From assembly GCA_964516635.1 (NCBI GenBank), contig CAZEZY010000078.1, positions 1-11,140 on the forward strand: a stretch of DNA of 11,140 bases. Direction: 5' to 3'. Under the pieces are notes generated by a model. It had not been told where the DNA came from. It did not search any database and saw nothing but the letters and a program-made list of their open reading frames with translations. The DNA is from CAZEZY01 sp964516635. Its GTDB lineage: Bacteria > Pseudomonadota > Gammaproteobacteria > Burkholderiales > Burkholderiaceae_C. Below, piece by piece: positions 1 to 7,220 of this stretch (position 1 is the first letter of the stretch; each line of letters opens with the position of its first letter). A program made the position numbers and the translations under genes.

Positions 1-737
1 TGATGGACATCGACAGCGCCCAAAAAACCGGTGCTGTGATGCTGTTTGGCGAGAAATACGGCGAGACGGTGCGGGTGCTTGACATTGGCAGCAGCCGCGA
101 GCTGTGCGGTGGCACCCATGTGAAGGCGACCGGTGACATTGGCCTGTTCAAAGTGGTGGGCGAGAGCGGTGTGGCCGCTGGTGTGCGCCGTATTGAGGCG
201 GTGACCGGTGAGAACGCGCTGGCCTATCTGCAAAGCCTCGAAGACACCGTGGGCGAGGCCGCTGCCGCGCTCAAGGCGCCGGTGGCCGAGCTGACCGCCC
301 GTGTGCAGAGCACGCTGGAGCAGATCAAGGCACTAGAAAAAGAAATGGCCGCGCTCAAGGGCAAGCTCGCGTCCAGCCAGGGCGACGAGCTGGTGGGCCA
401 GGCGGTGGACGTCAAAGGCCTCAAAGTGTTGGCCGCCACCCTGCAAGGCGCCGATGCCAAGACCCTGCGCGAGACCATGGACAAGCTCAAGGACAAGCTC
501 AAGACCGCCGCCATCGTGCTGGCGGCCGTGGACGGTGCCAAGGTGCAGATCGCGGCTGGCGTGACCCCCGACAGCACGGGTCGGATCAAGGCCGGTGAAC
601 TGGTGAACTTTGTGGCCCAGCAGGTGGGTGGCAAGGGCGGTGGCAAGCCCGACATGGCCATGGCGGGCGGTACCGATGCCACGGCTTTGCCTCAGGCCCT
701 GGCGAGTGTGCAAGGCTGGGTGGCCGAGCGGGTGTAA
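1..737 (+). CDS. alaS: Alanyl-tRNA synthetase, C-terminal part (5' truncated by window edge)
   Basis: AlaS charges tRNA-Ala with alanine in the cytoplasm and also hydrolyses mischarged Ser- and Gly-tRNA-Ala. Only about 244 codons are present, against roughly 870 for the whole enzyme. The ATG at base 3 is an internal methionine, not the start. Visible parts are the end of the editing domain, with the zinc-site motif LCGGTHV (Cys and His at fragment residues 35 and 39), then a coiled-coil-like Ala/Glu/Lys-rich stretch at about residues 70-125. Last comes the glycine-rich C-Ala domain, which in this family helps tRNA binding and links editing to aminoacylation; GGKGGGKPDMAMAGG near the end is typical. 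The gene ends with TAA at 735-737 and converges with the TMEM165-like gene on the other strand. Identification is firm; the only oddity is the truncation by the window. Confidence 0.97.
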   Translation, partial: MDIDSAQKTGAVMLFGEKYGETVRVLDIGSSRELCGGTHVKATGDIGLFKVVGESGVAAGVRRIEAVTGENALAYLQSLEDTVGEAAAALKAPVAELTARVQSTLEQIKALEKEMAALKGKLASSQGDELVGQAVDVKGLKVLAATLQGADAKTLRETMDKLKDKLKTAAIVLAAVDGAKVQIAAGVTPDSTGRIKAGELVNFVAQQVGGKGGGKPDMAMAGGTDATALPQALASVQGWVAERV

Positions 738-742
738 GTCTT

Positions 743-768
743 GGGCGCTCTGCCGTTACCAGACGCCC
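743..768. terminator. Hairpin in the convergent alaS / TMEM165-like junction
   Basis: GGGCGcTCTG (743-752) pairs with CAGACGCCC (760-768). This gives nine base pairs with one bulged C and a 7-base loop, CCGTTAC. It spans the 18-base gap between two converging genes and includes the stop codon of the minus-strand gene. Neither strand carries a U-run after the stem, so it is not a standard intrinsic terminator. It could act as a bidirectional 3' end stabiliser or a U-less terminator, or be a chance structure in GC-rich DNA. Confidence 0.35.
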
Positions 769-1319
769 CACAAGGTGATCACGCCCAGGCCCAGCAAGAC
801 CACGGCCGCCACCGCATGAATGGCGCGCACGGGTAAGCGGTGGGCCATGCGGTCCCCCAGCCACACGGCGGGGGCATTGGCGATCATCATGCCCAGCGTG
901 GTGCCGGCCACCACGGCCAGCCAGGCGTTGAACTGGGCGGCCAGTGCCACGGTGGCGATCTGGGTCTTGTCGCCCATCTCGGCCATGAAGAACACCACGC
1001 AGGTGGTCCCAAACACCCCCCAGCGGCCCTGGGTGTCGGGGGTGTCATCGTCCAGTTGGTCGGGGATGAGCATCCACACCGCCATGGCCAGAAAGCCGAT
1101 GCCGAGTACCCAGCGCAGCACGTCATCGGTGAGCCACTGAGCCACCAGCAGGCCCAGCCAGCCCGCCAGGGCGTGGTTGGCCACCGTGGCCACCAGAATG
1201 CCCCAGACAATGGGCCAGGGTTGGCGGAAGCGCGCGGCCAGCAGCAGTGCCAGCAACTGGGTCTTGTCGCCGATTTCGGCCAGGGCGACCAGGCCGGTGG
1301 AGATGAGGAAGGCTTCCAT
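756..1319 (-). CDS. TMEM165/Gdt1 family (UPF0016) cation transporter, probable Mn2+ exporter
   Basis: This is a 187-residue inner-membrane protein of the Gdt1/UPF0016 family, whose characterised bacterial members export manganese (for example MneA of Vibrio). It has the family's two inverted halves, each with an E-x-G-D-K-T motif: EIGDKT at residues 15-20 and EMGDKT at 114-119. These acidic residues are thought to form the cation site. About six hydrophobic segments are visible, with an acidic linker (residues 87-97, DQLDDDTPDTQ) between the halves. I chose the ATG at 1319 because family members begin with a short MEAFLxSTxxVALAEIGDKTQ-like stretch. A GTG at 1331 in the same frame would overlap the upstream stop as GTGA and add four residues. 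There is no clear Shine-Dalgarno, so translation may be coupled to the pseudouridine synthase gene ending 8 bases upstream. It is the last gene of the minus-strand run. The substrate is inferred from the family. Confidence 0.9.
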   Translation of the reverse strand: MEAFLISTGLVALAEIGDKTQLLALLLAARFRQPWPIVWGILVATVANHALAGWLGLLVAQWLTDDVLRWVLGIGFLAMAVWMLIPDQLDDDTPDTQGRWGVFGTTCVVFFMAEMGDKTQIATVALAAQFNAWLAVVAGTTLGMMIANAPAVWLGDRMAHRLPVRAIHAVAAVVLLGLGVITLWGVW

Positions 1320-1327
1320 GGGTGGAT

Positions 1328-2278
1328 TCACGGGTTGGTTTCGGGCCATTCCAGCGTCTGCTGGGAATGGAATCGGCGAGGCTGGCCCGTGATCGGGTCC
1401 ATGAAAGCGATGGCCTGGGCCAGCAGGCGCAGGGGTTCACGAAAGTCTTCGGCCTCACCCGGCTGGCGACGCACCACCGGGTAGAACTGGTCGCCCGCAA
1501 TGGGCAGTCCCAGTCCGTGCATGTGCACCCGCAACTGGTGGCGGCGGCCGGTCACCGGTTCCAGCCGGTAGCGCGCCCATGGCCCGCGCTGCTCCAATGG
1601 CTCGATGCGGGTTTCGCTGTTGGGGGGCTGGCCCTCGTGCGGGGCCGCTTCGCGCATTTTGTAGAACGCTTCCTCGCATTCCAGAAGGTGGCTCTGCCTG
1701 ACCACGGGCCATGGCAGGTGGGGGGCGGCGGGCGCGATGGCTTCGTAGGTCTTGTGGACGCGACGTTCGCGAAACAGGCGCTGGTAGGCGTCGCGGTCCT
1801 GCGGGCGCACGCTCAACAGCACCAGGCCTGCCGTTTCGCGGTCGATGCGGTGCAGCGGGCTCAGGTCGGCCAGGCCCAGTTCGCGCTTGAGGCGCACCAG
1901 CAGGCTTTGCTGCACGTAGCGGCCGCCCGGGGTCACTGGTAGAAAGTGCGGCTTGTCGGCCACCACGAGGTGGTCATCGCGGAACAGCACCTGCGCGACG
2001 AAGGGGATGACCGCTTCATGTGGCAGGGCCCGCCAGTAGTACACACGCGCTCCGTGCCGGTAGGGCGTGTCGGGCATCAGCGGCTGGCCATCGTCACCGA
2101 TCACTTCGCTGCTGGTCATGCGCTGCCGCCAGGCTTCGCGGTCGATGCGGGGCAGGCGGTCAGCCAGAAAATCCAGCACGGTGGGCCAAGGTGACACCCT
2201 CATGCGTGGCAGGGCCACGCAACTGGGCGATACGCCGTCGCGCATGGAGATCGCGGGGTTTTTGGGCACATGGGCCAT
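1328..2278 (-). CDS. RluA-family pseudouridine synthase with N-terminal extension
   Basis: This enzyme should isomerise uridine to pseudouridine in rRNA or tRNA. The catalytic motif is HRIDRETAG at residues 143-151, with the catalytic aspartate at 146. The second family motif, TGRRHQLRVHM, is at 243-253, and VADKPHFLPV (106-115) marks the start of the core fold. Residues of about 34-85 (VLDFLADRLPRID onward) look like an S4-like RNA-binding segment, so at 316 residues it is longer than E. coli RluA (about 219). The start is uncertain: ATG 2278 lies 13 bases after the ribD stop, and in-frame ATGs at 2245 and 2203 are also possible. None has a good Shine-Dalgarno. The target uridine cannot be read from the sequence; this long subfamily is common in Beta- and Gammaproteobacteria and is often labelled as the tRNA U32/23S U746 type. 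I give no gene symbol for that reason. Confidence 0.9.
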   Translation of the reverse strand: MAHVPKNPAISMRDGVSPSCVALPRMRVSPWPTVLDFLADRLPRIDREAWRQRMTSSEVIGDDGQPLMPDTPYRHGARVYYWRALPHEAVIPFVAQVLFRDDHLVVADKPHFLPVTPGGRYVQQSLLVRLKRELGLADLSPLHRIDRETAGLVLLSVRPQDRDAYQRLFRERRVHKTYEAIAPAAPHLPWPVVRQSHLLECEEAFYKMREAAPHEGQPPNSETRIEPLEQRGPWARYRLEPVTGRRHQLRVHMHGLGLPIAGDQFYPVVRRQPGEAEDFREPLRLLAQAIAFMDPITGQPRRFHSQQTLEWPETNP

Positions 2279-2291
2279 GGCGTGGCCAGGG

Positions 2292-3434
2292 TCAGCGCAG
2301 GGTTTGGAACCGGGCGCGTATGCGCAGGTCGTCACCCACCGGGATGGCTTCGGTGAAGGTGAGCCGAATGCCCTGCTGCAGCGCCTCGAACGGGCCGATG
2401 TGGGCCAGCCCGGCGCCAGGGCCGAGCAGCGTGGGCGCCAGGTAGAGCAGCAGTTCGTCCACCAGCCCTTCGCGCAGGAAGGAACCGTTGAGCTTGTGCC
2501 CGGCTTCCACGTGCAGTTCATTGACTTCGCGCCGCGCCAGTTCCTGCAGCATGGCGGCCAGATCGACCTTGGGTGAGCCCCCCGCCACTTTGGCCGGTCC
2601 GGGGCAGGCGATGAGCGTGGCGCCCAGTGCGTCAAGCCATGGGCGTTTGCGTGCTGCCGACTCGGGGTCGGCGGCATGCACGATCCACACATCGCCTGGC
2701 GGTTGCAGCAGGCGTGCCTGGGGGGAGATGTCCAGCCGAGAGTCCACCACCACCCGGCGGGGTTGCCTGGCGGTGGGCACCAGCCGCACGTCGAGCCGAG
2801 GGTCGTCTTCCTGCACGGTGCCAATGCCCGTGAGCACGGCCGACGCGCGGCGGCGCCAGGCGTGACCGTCGGTGCGGGCGGCTTCGCCGGTGATCCACTG
2901 GCTGACGCCGTTGGCCAGGGCGGTGGTGCCGTCCAGCGAGGCGGCGATTTTCATGCGCACCCAGGGGCGGCCACGTTCCATCCGACTGAGGAAACCGATG
3001 TTGAGTTCGCGCGTGGCCATGGCCAGCGGGTGGGCGTTGTCGAGCACATCGACCTGCAGGCCCGCTGCGCGCAGCCTTTCCAGCCCCCGCCCGGCGACCA
3101 GCGGGTTGGGGTCCCGCAGGGCCACCACCACCCGGGCCACGCCTGCCTCGATCAAGGCGTTGCAACACGGGGGCGTGCGGCCATGGTGGCTGCAGGGCTC
3201 CAGGGTGACGATGGCGGTGGCACCGGCCCGGTCAGCCCCGGCGGCATGAGCCTCGCGCAAGGCCATGACTTCGGCGTGGGGGCCGCCCGCGGCCTGGGTG
3301 TGGCCTTCAAAGACACGGCCGTCGCGGGTGATGAGCCGGCAGGCCACCCGGGGATTCGGGTCGGACAGGCCAATCGACCGCTCGGCGATTCGGTCGAGCC
3401 CGTCCAGCCATTCGGGAGGGCAGGGTGTGCTCAT
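2292..3434 (-). CDS. ribD: Bifunctional riboflavin biosynthesis deaminase/reductase RibD
   Basis: RibD carries out two consecutive riboflavin steps: deamination of the pyrimidine made from GTP by RibA, then NADPH-dependent reduction of its ribose side chain. The 380-residue length is normal. The N-terminal deaminase domain (about 1-145) has the zinc site HAE (53-55) and PCSHHGRTPPC with Cys81 and Cys90. The C-terminal reductase domain begins near KIAASLDG and contains the GTVQEDDPRLDVR signature and a late VEAGHKLNGSFL motif for substrate and NADPH binding. The ATG overlaps the trmB stop as ATGA, which fixes the start and implies translational coupling; no Shine-Dalgarno is seen. The gene stands apart from ribE, ribBA and ribH within this window, surrounded by RNA-modification genes. 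I see no FMN riboswitch, and there is no space for one. Confidence 0.96.
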   Translation of the reverse strand: MSTPCPPEWLDGLDRIAERSIGLSDPNPRVACRLITRDGRVFEGHTQAAGGPHAEVMALREAHAAGADRAGATAIVTLEPCSHHGRTPPCCNALIEAGVARVVVALRDPNPLVAGRGLERLRAAGLQVDVLDNAHPLAMATRELNIGFLSRMERGRPWVRMKIAASLDGTTALANGVSQWITGEAARTDGHAWRRRASAVLTGIGTVQEDDPRLDVRLVPTARQPRRVVVDSRLDISPQARLLQPPGDVWIVHAADPESAARKRPWLDALGATLIACPGPAKVAGGSPKVDLAAMLQELARREVNELHVEAGHKLNGSFLREGLVDELLLYLAPTLLGPGAGLAHIGPFEALQQGIRLTFTEAIPVGDDLRIRARFQTLR

Positions 3435-4186
3435 GTTCGTGTGAAGACCACGTCCCAGACCCCGTGTCCCAGACGCAGGCCCCGGTTCTCGAATTTGGTC
3501 AGTGGCCGGTAGTCGGGTTGGGGGGCGAAGCCTCCCCGCCCAGCATCGGCGGCGGTGTTGCGCAACAGCGGTTCCGCCCCCAGCACGGCCAGCATTTGTT
3601 CGGCGTAGGGTTGCCAGTCGGTGGCGCAGTGGAGGTAACCGCCCGGTTTCAGGCGTTGTGCCAGCTTGGCCACGAAGGGGGCCTGAATCAGGCGGCGCTT
3701 GTGGTGCTTTTTCTTGTGCCAGGGGTCGGGGAAGAAGATGTGCACGCCGTCCAGCGAAGCCTCGGGCAGCATGTGGTCCAGCACCTCCACCGCGTCGTGC
3801 TGGAGGATGCGGATGTTGGCGATGCCCTGCTCGCCGATGCGCTTGAGCAGTGCGCCCACGCCGGGTTCGTGCACTTCGCAACACAGAAAGTGGTCATTGG
3901 GCCTCACCCGGGCGATGTGGGCGGTGGCCTCACCCATGCCAAAACCGATTTCCAGAATCAGCCGGCCCTCTCGGCCAAACGCGGCCGAGGCATTCAGCGG
4001 CTGGCCCGTGTAGGGCAGCAGAAAACGGGGACCCCAGTCGGCAAACGCCTTGGCCTGGCCGGTGGTGGTGCGGCCAGCGCGCTTGACAAAGCTCTTGATG
4101 GTTTTCGGATGGGCCACGCCAGCAGGGGGGCCGGCTGGCGTGTGGGGGTCTGAGGTCGATGGGGAGGAGATGGAGGCGGTGTTCAC
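3431..4186 (-). CDS. trmB: tRNA (guanine-N7-)-methyltransferase TrmB, GTG start
   Basis: TrmB uses S-adenosylmethionine to form m7G at position 46 in the variable loop of tRNAs. The 251-residue protein has the SAM-binding motif EIGFGMG (79-85), an acidic residue at 104 (CCEVHEPG), a D131 region, and the family signature FPDPWHKKKHHKRR at 152-165. It also has TDW at 189-191 and the C-terminal TKFENRG motif. The first 25 or so residues (Ser/Thr/Pro-rich) are poorly conserved. I chose the GTG at 4186 because it overlaps the gluQ stop as GTGA and no ATG occurs before the conserved core. At the 3' end the gene overlaps ribD by four bases (ATGA). A TACAAT hexamer lies seven bases before the GTG, inside the end of gluQ, so an internal promoter is possible. 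Confidence 0.94.
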   Translation of the reverse strand: MNTASISSPSTSDPHTPAGPPAGVAHPKTIKSFVKRAGRTTTGQAKAFADWGPRFLLPYTGQPLNASAAFGREGRLILEIGFGMGEATAHIARVRPNDHFLCCEVHEPGVGALLKRIGEQGIANIRILQHDAVEVLDHMLPEASLDGVHIFFPDPWHKKKHHKRRLIQAPFVAKLAQRLKPGGYLHCATDWQPYAEQMLAVLGAEPLLRNTAADAGRGGFAPQPDYRPLTKFENRGLRLGHGVWDVVFTRT

Positions 4187-5106
4187 CCCGGCGATTGTAG
4201 AGACGCACCGGCCAGATGTTGAGTCCACAGAGGTACCCACTGACCGAGGGCATCCGCCAAGGGGGCCGCCTGTGGGGGAAGGCCCAGGCATGCGGCGGCC
4301 TGGTTCAGCGTTGCGAGCGGATCGCTCAGATCCAGCGCCTGGGCGCCATTCTGCTTGGACAGCTTTTCGCCATGGGGCCCGAGCACCAGCGGCGTGTGCA
4401 GGTAATGCGGCGTGGGCAGGCCCAGTGCCCGCTGCAGCACGATCTGGCGCGCGGTGTTGTCGGCCAGGTCTTGGCCACGCACCACATGGGTGATGCCCTG
4501 GCGGGCGTCGTCCACCACCACAGCCAGCTGATAGGCCCACAAACCGTCGGCCCGCTTCAGCACGAAATCGCCCACGGCGGTGCCCACGGCCTGGACCTGC
4601 GGACCCAGACGCCGGTCGGTCCAGTGGGTCAGGGCGGGGAGCCCGAGATCGGCGATGACCCGGTCCACATGCAGCCGCCAAGCTCGGGCGGCGCGTCCGT
4701 TCAGCCCACCGTTTTCTGGTCGGCAGGTACCCGGGTACACGCGTTCGGCATGGCGTTCGTGCGGCACGCCCTGTGTCGCCCAGGCCGCGTCAATGTCTTT
4801 GCGGGTGCAGGCGCAGGGGTAGACCCAGCCACGTTCGATCAGCGTCTGCAGGGCCGCGGCGTAGGCCTTGCCGTGCTCCGATTGCCAGGTGGGCGGTTCA
4901 TCGGGGATGAGACCGCAGCGCTTCAACTGTTCGAGCAGGGTGTGGTCAGCGCCGGCGACACAGCGGGGTGTGTCGATGTCTTCGATCCTCACCAGCCAGG
5001 TGCCCTGGTGGGCTCGCGCATCCAGCCAGCTGGCGAGCGCGGCCACGAGCGAGCCCGCATGCAGGGCACCGGTGGGCGATGGCGCAAACCGCCCCCGGTA
5101 CGGCAT
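4183..5106 (-). CDS. gluQ: Glutamyl-Q tRNA(Asp) synthetase
   Basis: GluQ (YadB, GluQRS) activates glutamate without tRNA and attaches it to the queuosine base at position 34 of tRNA-Asp. At 307 residues it matches the E. coli protein in length and corresponds to the catalytic half of GluRS, lacking the anticodon-binding domain. Visible features are the HIGH-equivalent PSPTGALHAGS (9-19), the GluRS-like VRIEDIDTPR (39-48), and a zinc site made of C98, C100, Y124 and C128 (CAC then YPGTC). The class I signature KLSKQNG is at 248-254. The ATG overlaps the stop of the upstream FAD enzyme by one base (TGATG), and the stop overlaps the trmB GTG, so both junctions suggest coupled translation. In E. 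coli the gene follows dksA; here it sits with trmB, another tRNA-modifying gene. Confidence 0.95.
   Translation of the reverse strand: MPYRGRFAPSPTGALHAGSLVAALASWLDARAHQGTWLVRIEDIDTPRCVAGADHTLLEQLKRCGLIPDEPPTWQSEHGKAYAAALQTLIERGWVYPCACTRKDIDAAWATQGVPHERHAERVYPGTCRPENGGLNGRAARAWRLHVDRVIADLGLPALTHWTDRRLGPQVQAVGTAVGDFVLKRADGLWAYQLAVVVDDARQGITHVVRGQDLADNTARQIVLQRALGLPTPHYLHTPLVLGPHGEKLSKQNGAQALDLSDPLATLNQAAACLGLPPQAAPLADALGQWVPLWTQHLAGASLQSPG
4194..4222 (-). promoter_or_regulatory. Possible internal promoter for trmB (TACAAT -10)
   Basis: On the minus strand TCAACA (4222-4217) is followed after 17 bases by TACAAT (4199-4194), and seven bases later by the trmB GTG. The -10 matches consensus at 5 of 6 positions and the -35 at 4 of 6. 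A transcript would begin at or within a base or two of the start codon. The hexamer lies within gluQ codons (CTA CAA TCG), so chance cannot be excluded. Confidence 0.3.
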
Positions 5107-6185
5107 CAGGCCATGGCCAGGGCCAGTTCCAGCCCCGATACAAAAGCGCTCTCCACCCGGTTACCCAGACACCAGTCGCCACACAGGGCGAGGCCTTTGG
5201 CCTCATCGCGAAGAAAAGCCTGCCCCAGTGGCTGACGGGTCTGGGCGTAACGCCAGCGGTGCACCACGGCATGCGGCGGCGTCGCGCGGATGCCGGTGAT
5301 TTCGGCAAAACCTTTCAGCAGTTTGGCTTTGACGCGTTCGGCATCGTCTTCGAGATGCTCTTCAGACCATTCCGGGCTGGCCTGCACGGTCCAGCGTTCG
5401 ACGGGGGTACGGCCAGGCTTGCTGGTTTCGCGAGCCACCCAGCGGATGCGATGGTGGTCGCTGCTGGCGGCATGCCAACGCGGCCCAAACGATTCAAGTC
5501 CGGGTTGCATGGCCTGTGGAAACGCCAGCATCAGGGTCCAGCAGGGGGCCACTTCCACCGAGGCCAGGGTGTTCTGCCACTCGGGTTTCAGTGCGCTGGC
5601 GCGCAGGAGGTCGATGGCTTGTGGATGAGGGATCGCCAGAATCACCTCGTCAAATCCCCCCAGCACCTGCTGGGATTCATCGGGGCCTTCCACACGCAGT
5701 TGCCACTGCTTGGGATGCAGGGCATCGGGTTCGATGCGATTCACCCGGGTTTCCAGACGAAGTTCACCCGCGAGGCTGCCATCGGCGATCGGCTGGGCCC
5801 ATCGTCTGACCAGTTCGTTCATCCCCGGAACGGCCACCCATCGGGTGTCGCGTGGGGTGGGCGCACTGGCCATGGTCTGACCCATGGCGTCCAGGACCCG
5901 AACGGTGTTCACTTTCCAGGGTGAGACGAGGGTAGGGTCGATCGCCAGTGCTTGCTGGAAACGCGGGTCGCGCACAGTGAAGAACTGAGCGCCATGGTCG
6001 AATCCGCCGAAATCGCTTCGACGGGTCGACATGCGGCCTCCGACGCCACGGCTCTTGTCAAGCAGCGTGACGCGGTGACCGGCCTGTATGAGGGTGCGGG
6101 CGCATGTCACGCCGGCCATGCCGGCGCCGATGACGGCCAGGTGTCGGGAAACGGGTGTAGCGCGTGATCGGGTATGGTTGGGCAT
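5106..6185 (-). CDS. FAD-dependent amine oxidase/renalase-like oxidoreductase (COG3380 type)
   Basis: This 359-residue flavoprotein has an N-terminal Rossmann fold with GAGMAG (G20, G22, G25) and an acidic residue at the end of the second strand (LLDKSRGVGGRMSTRR, 41-56). That pattern is typical of amine oxidase and renalase relatives. FDHGAQFFT (62-70) and the C-terminal ALCGDWCLGNRVESAF, which closes around FAD, fit the COG3380 group of uncharacterised NAD/FAD proteins. The substrate is unknown. I chose the ATG at 6185 because GGAG lies six bases upstream (6192-6195 on the plus strand); an earlier in-frame ATG at 6236 would add 17 unlikely residues. This is the first gene of the six-gene minus-strand run, and its stop overlaps the gluQ start. 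No signal peptide is apparent, so it is probably cytoplasmic. The class assignment is good; the function is open. Confidence 0.9.
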   Translation of the reverse strand: MPNHTRSRATPVSRHLAVIGAGMAGVTCARTLIQAGHRVTLLDKSRGVGGRMSTRRSDFGGFDHGAQFFTVRDPRFQQALAIDPTLVSPWKVNTVRVLDAMGQTMASAPTPRDTRWVAVPGMNELVRRWAQPIADGSLAGELRLETRVNRIEPDALHPKQWQLRVEGPDESQQVLGGFDEVILAIPHPQAIDLLRASALKPEWQNTLASVEVAPCWTLMLAFPQAMQPGLESFGPRWHAASSDHHRIRWVARETSKPGRTPVERWTVQASPEWSEEHLEDDAERVKAKLLKGFAEITGIRATPPHAVVHRWRYAQTRQPLGQAFLRDEAKGLALCGDWCLGNRVESAFVSGLELALAMA

Positions 6186-6191
6186 GGGTGA

Positions 6192-6195
6192 CTCC
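6192..6195 (-). promoter_or_regulatory. Ribosome binding site of the FAD oxidoreductase gene
   Basis: GGAG on the minus strand, six bases before the ATG at 6185. It decides this start over the in-frame ATG at 6236, which would also overlap the LysR gene's stop region. Confidence 0.6.
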
Positions 6196-6204
6196 GTGGT
6201 GTGC

Positions 6205-6210
6205 AGTGTA
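6205..6210 (-). promoter_or_regulatory. Possible -10 element for the six-gene minus-strand operon
   Basis: TACACT on the minus strand lies in the 54-base gap between the LysR gene and the FAD oxidoreductase, placing a transcript start about 12-14 bases before the ATG and just ahead of the GGAG. A fitting -35 is not clear (TTCGGA at 17 bases spacing is poor). Read-through from the LysR gene is the alternative, as I see no terminator in the gap. Confidence 0.3.
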
Positions 6211-6239
6211 GCGGGGTGTCGGGGTGGTCCGAACACTCG

Positions 6240-7205
6240 TTATCCATGATGGTGCAGCAAGGCCTGCCGGGTGGTGTGATGAGACAGCTTGTCGAGCCAC
6301 CAGGCGAGGCCCTTGCCGATGGGTTGTGCAGGACTGGCCTGGCGCCGGGCGCCGCTGGCAGACGGGTCATGCCATGCGTAACCCGGCCGGTACAAGCGAG
6401 GCGGCAGGGTGGTGGCCTTGCGGACCAGTCGTCCACTGGCCAGATGAGGCTTGACCAGCGGCAAAGGCAGCGAGCCGCAGCCCAGGCCCCGCAGTTGTGC
6501 CTCCAGCTTGTCGGCCATGCTGCTGACGGTCAGGACGTCCTGTCCGGGGAGCAACCCGACGCTCATGCCGCGGCCACGGCGAGAGGTGTCAGAAACCGCC
6601 ACCACCCGGTGCACCCCGATGTCCGAAGCACTGAGCGGCTCGCGGGCAAGGGCCAGTGGATGGTGCGGGGCCACCACGAACACGAATTCCATCTCGCCGA
6701 GGCATTCGCTGCGAATGGAGGGGTGCGAGGTGCCATCGAGCATCACGCCGAGTGCCAGATCCGCTTCGCCCGAGGCCAGTGCCTCCAGCGTGCCCGACAG
6801 GGTTTCGGTTCGCAATCGCAGGCGGGTGGGTGCCCCGAGGCGGTAGAAGTCTTCGCACAGCTCCAGCACGGTGGTGCGGGCGATCACGGCATCGGCCGCG
6901 ATGGTGAGTTGTGCTTCCCAGCCGGTGGCAATGCGCTGGACGCGCTGGGCCACGGCATCGAGTTCTAGCAGCAAGTGTTCGCCGGCACGCAAGAGCTCCG
7001 CACCGGCCGGGGTGAGCTGGGCGCGCCGCGATCGGCGATCGAACAGCAGCACGTCCAGGGCTTCCTCGATCTGGCGCACCCGATAGGTCAGGGCACTGGG
7101 CACCAGGCCCAGTTCACGAGCCGCAGCGGCCATGCTGCCTGCCCGGGCCACGGTGTCGATCAGCGACAGGTTGTCGGGCGTGAGCGCGGAACGGGCGTTG
7201 GGCAT
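6240..7205 (-). CDS. LysR-type transcriptional regulator
   Basis: This 321-residue protein has an N-terminal winged helix-turn-helix (about residues 10-68; ARAGSMAAAARELGLVPSALTYRVRQIEEAL is split across the recognition helix region) and the LysR-typical LFDRRSRRAQLTPAG wing. A periplasmic-binding-like effector domain follows from about residue 95. The effector is unknown. The gene is transcribed away from the pirin and flavodoxin genes with an 89-base shared upstream region, the usual arrangement for a LysR regulator and its target. A palindrome with a T-N11-A core sits in that region. In E. coli the LysR gene yhaJ lies beside the pirin-like yhaK, so the association has a precedent, although orthology is not shown here. 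The His-rich C-terminus (HHHG) is slightly unusual. The ATG at 7205 lacks a strong Shine-Dalgarno. Confidence 0.93.
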   Translation of the reverse strand: MPNARSALTPDNLSLIDTVARAGSMAAAARELGLVPSALTYRVRQIEEALDVLLFDRRSRRAQLTPAGAELLRAGEHLLLELDAVAQRVQRIATGWEAQLTIAADAVIARTTVLELCEDFYRLGAPTRLRLRTETLSGTLEALASGEADLALGVMLDGTSHPSIRSECLGEMEFVFVVAPHHPLALAREPLSASDIGVHRVVAVSDTSRRGRGMSVGLLPGQDVLTVSSMADKLEAQLRGLGCGSLPLPLVKPHLASGRLVRKATTLPPRLYRPGYAWHDPSASGARRQASPAQPIGKGLAWWLDKLSHHTTRQALLHHHG

Positions 7206-7220
7206 GACAGTGGCTCATGA

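Noticed and set aside
1320..1327. Manganese riboswitch (yybP-ykoY type) before the TMEM165-like gene
   Set aside because: Only eight bases separate it from the upstream gene, so no leader RNA exists for such a structure.
3435..3884. N-terminal extension of RibD by 150 in-frame codons
   Set aside because: It overlaps trmB in another frame, and the ATGA overlap at 3431-3434 leads straight into the conserved RibD deaminase domain.
4216..5924. Long plus-strand open frames opposite gluQ and the FAD oxidoreductase
   Set aside because: Both overlap strongly supported genes completely and have composition typical of antisense frames (many Arg, Gly, His, Pro).
6186..6239. Intrinsic terminator after the LysR gene
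   Set aside because: The only inverted match I find is five bases (AGTGT with ACACT) across a loop of more than 20 bases, with no T run.
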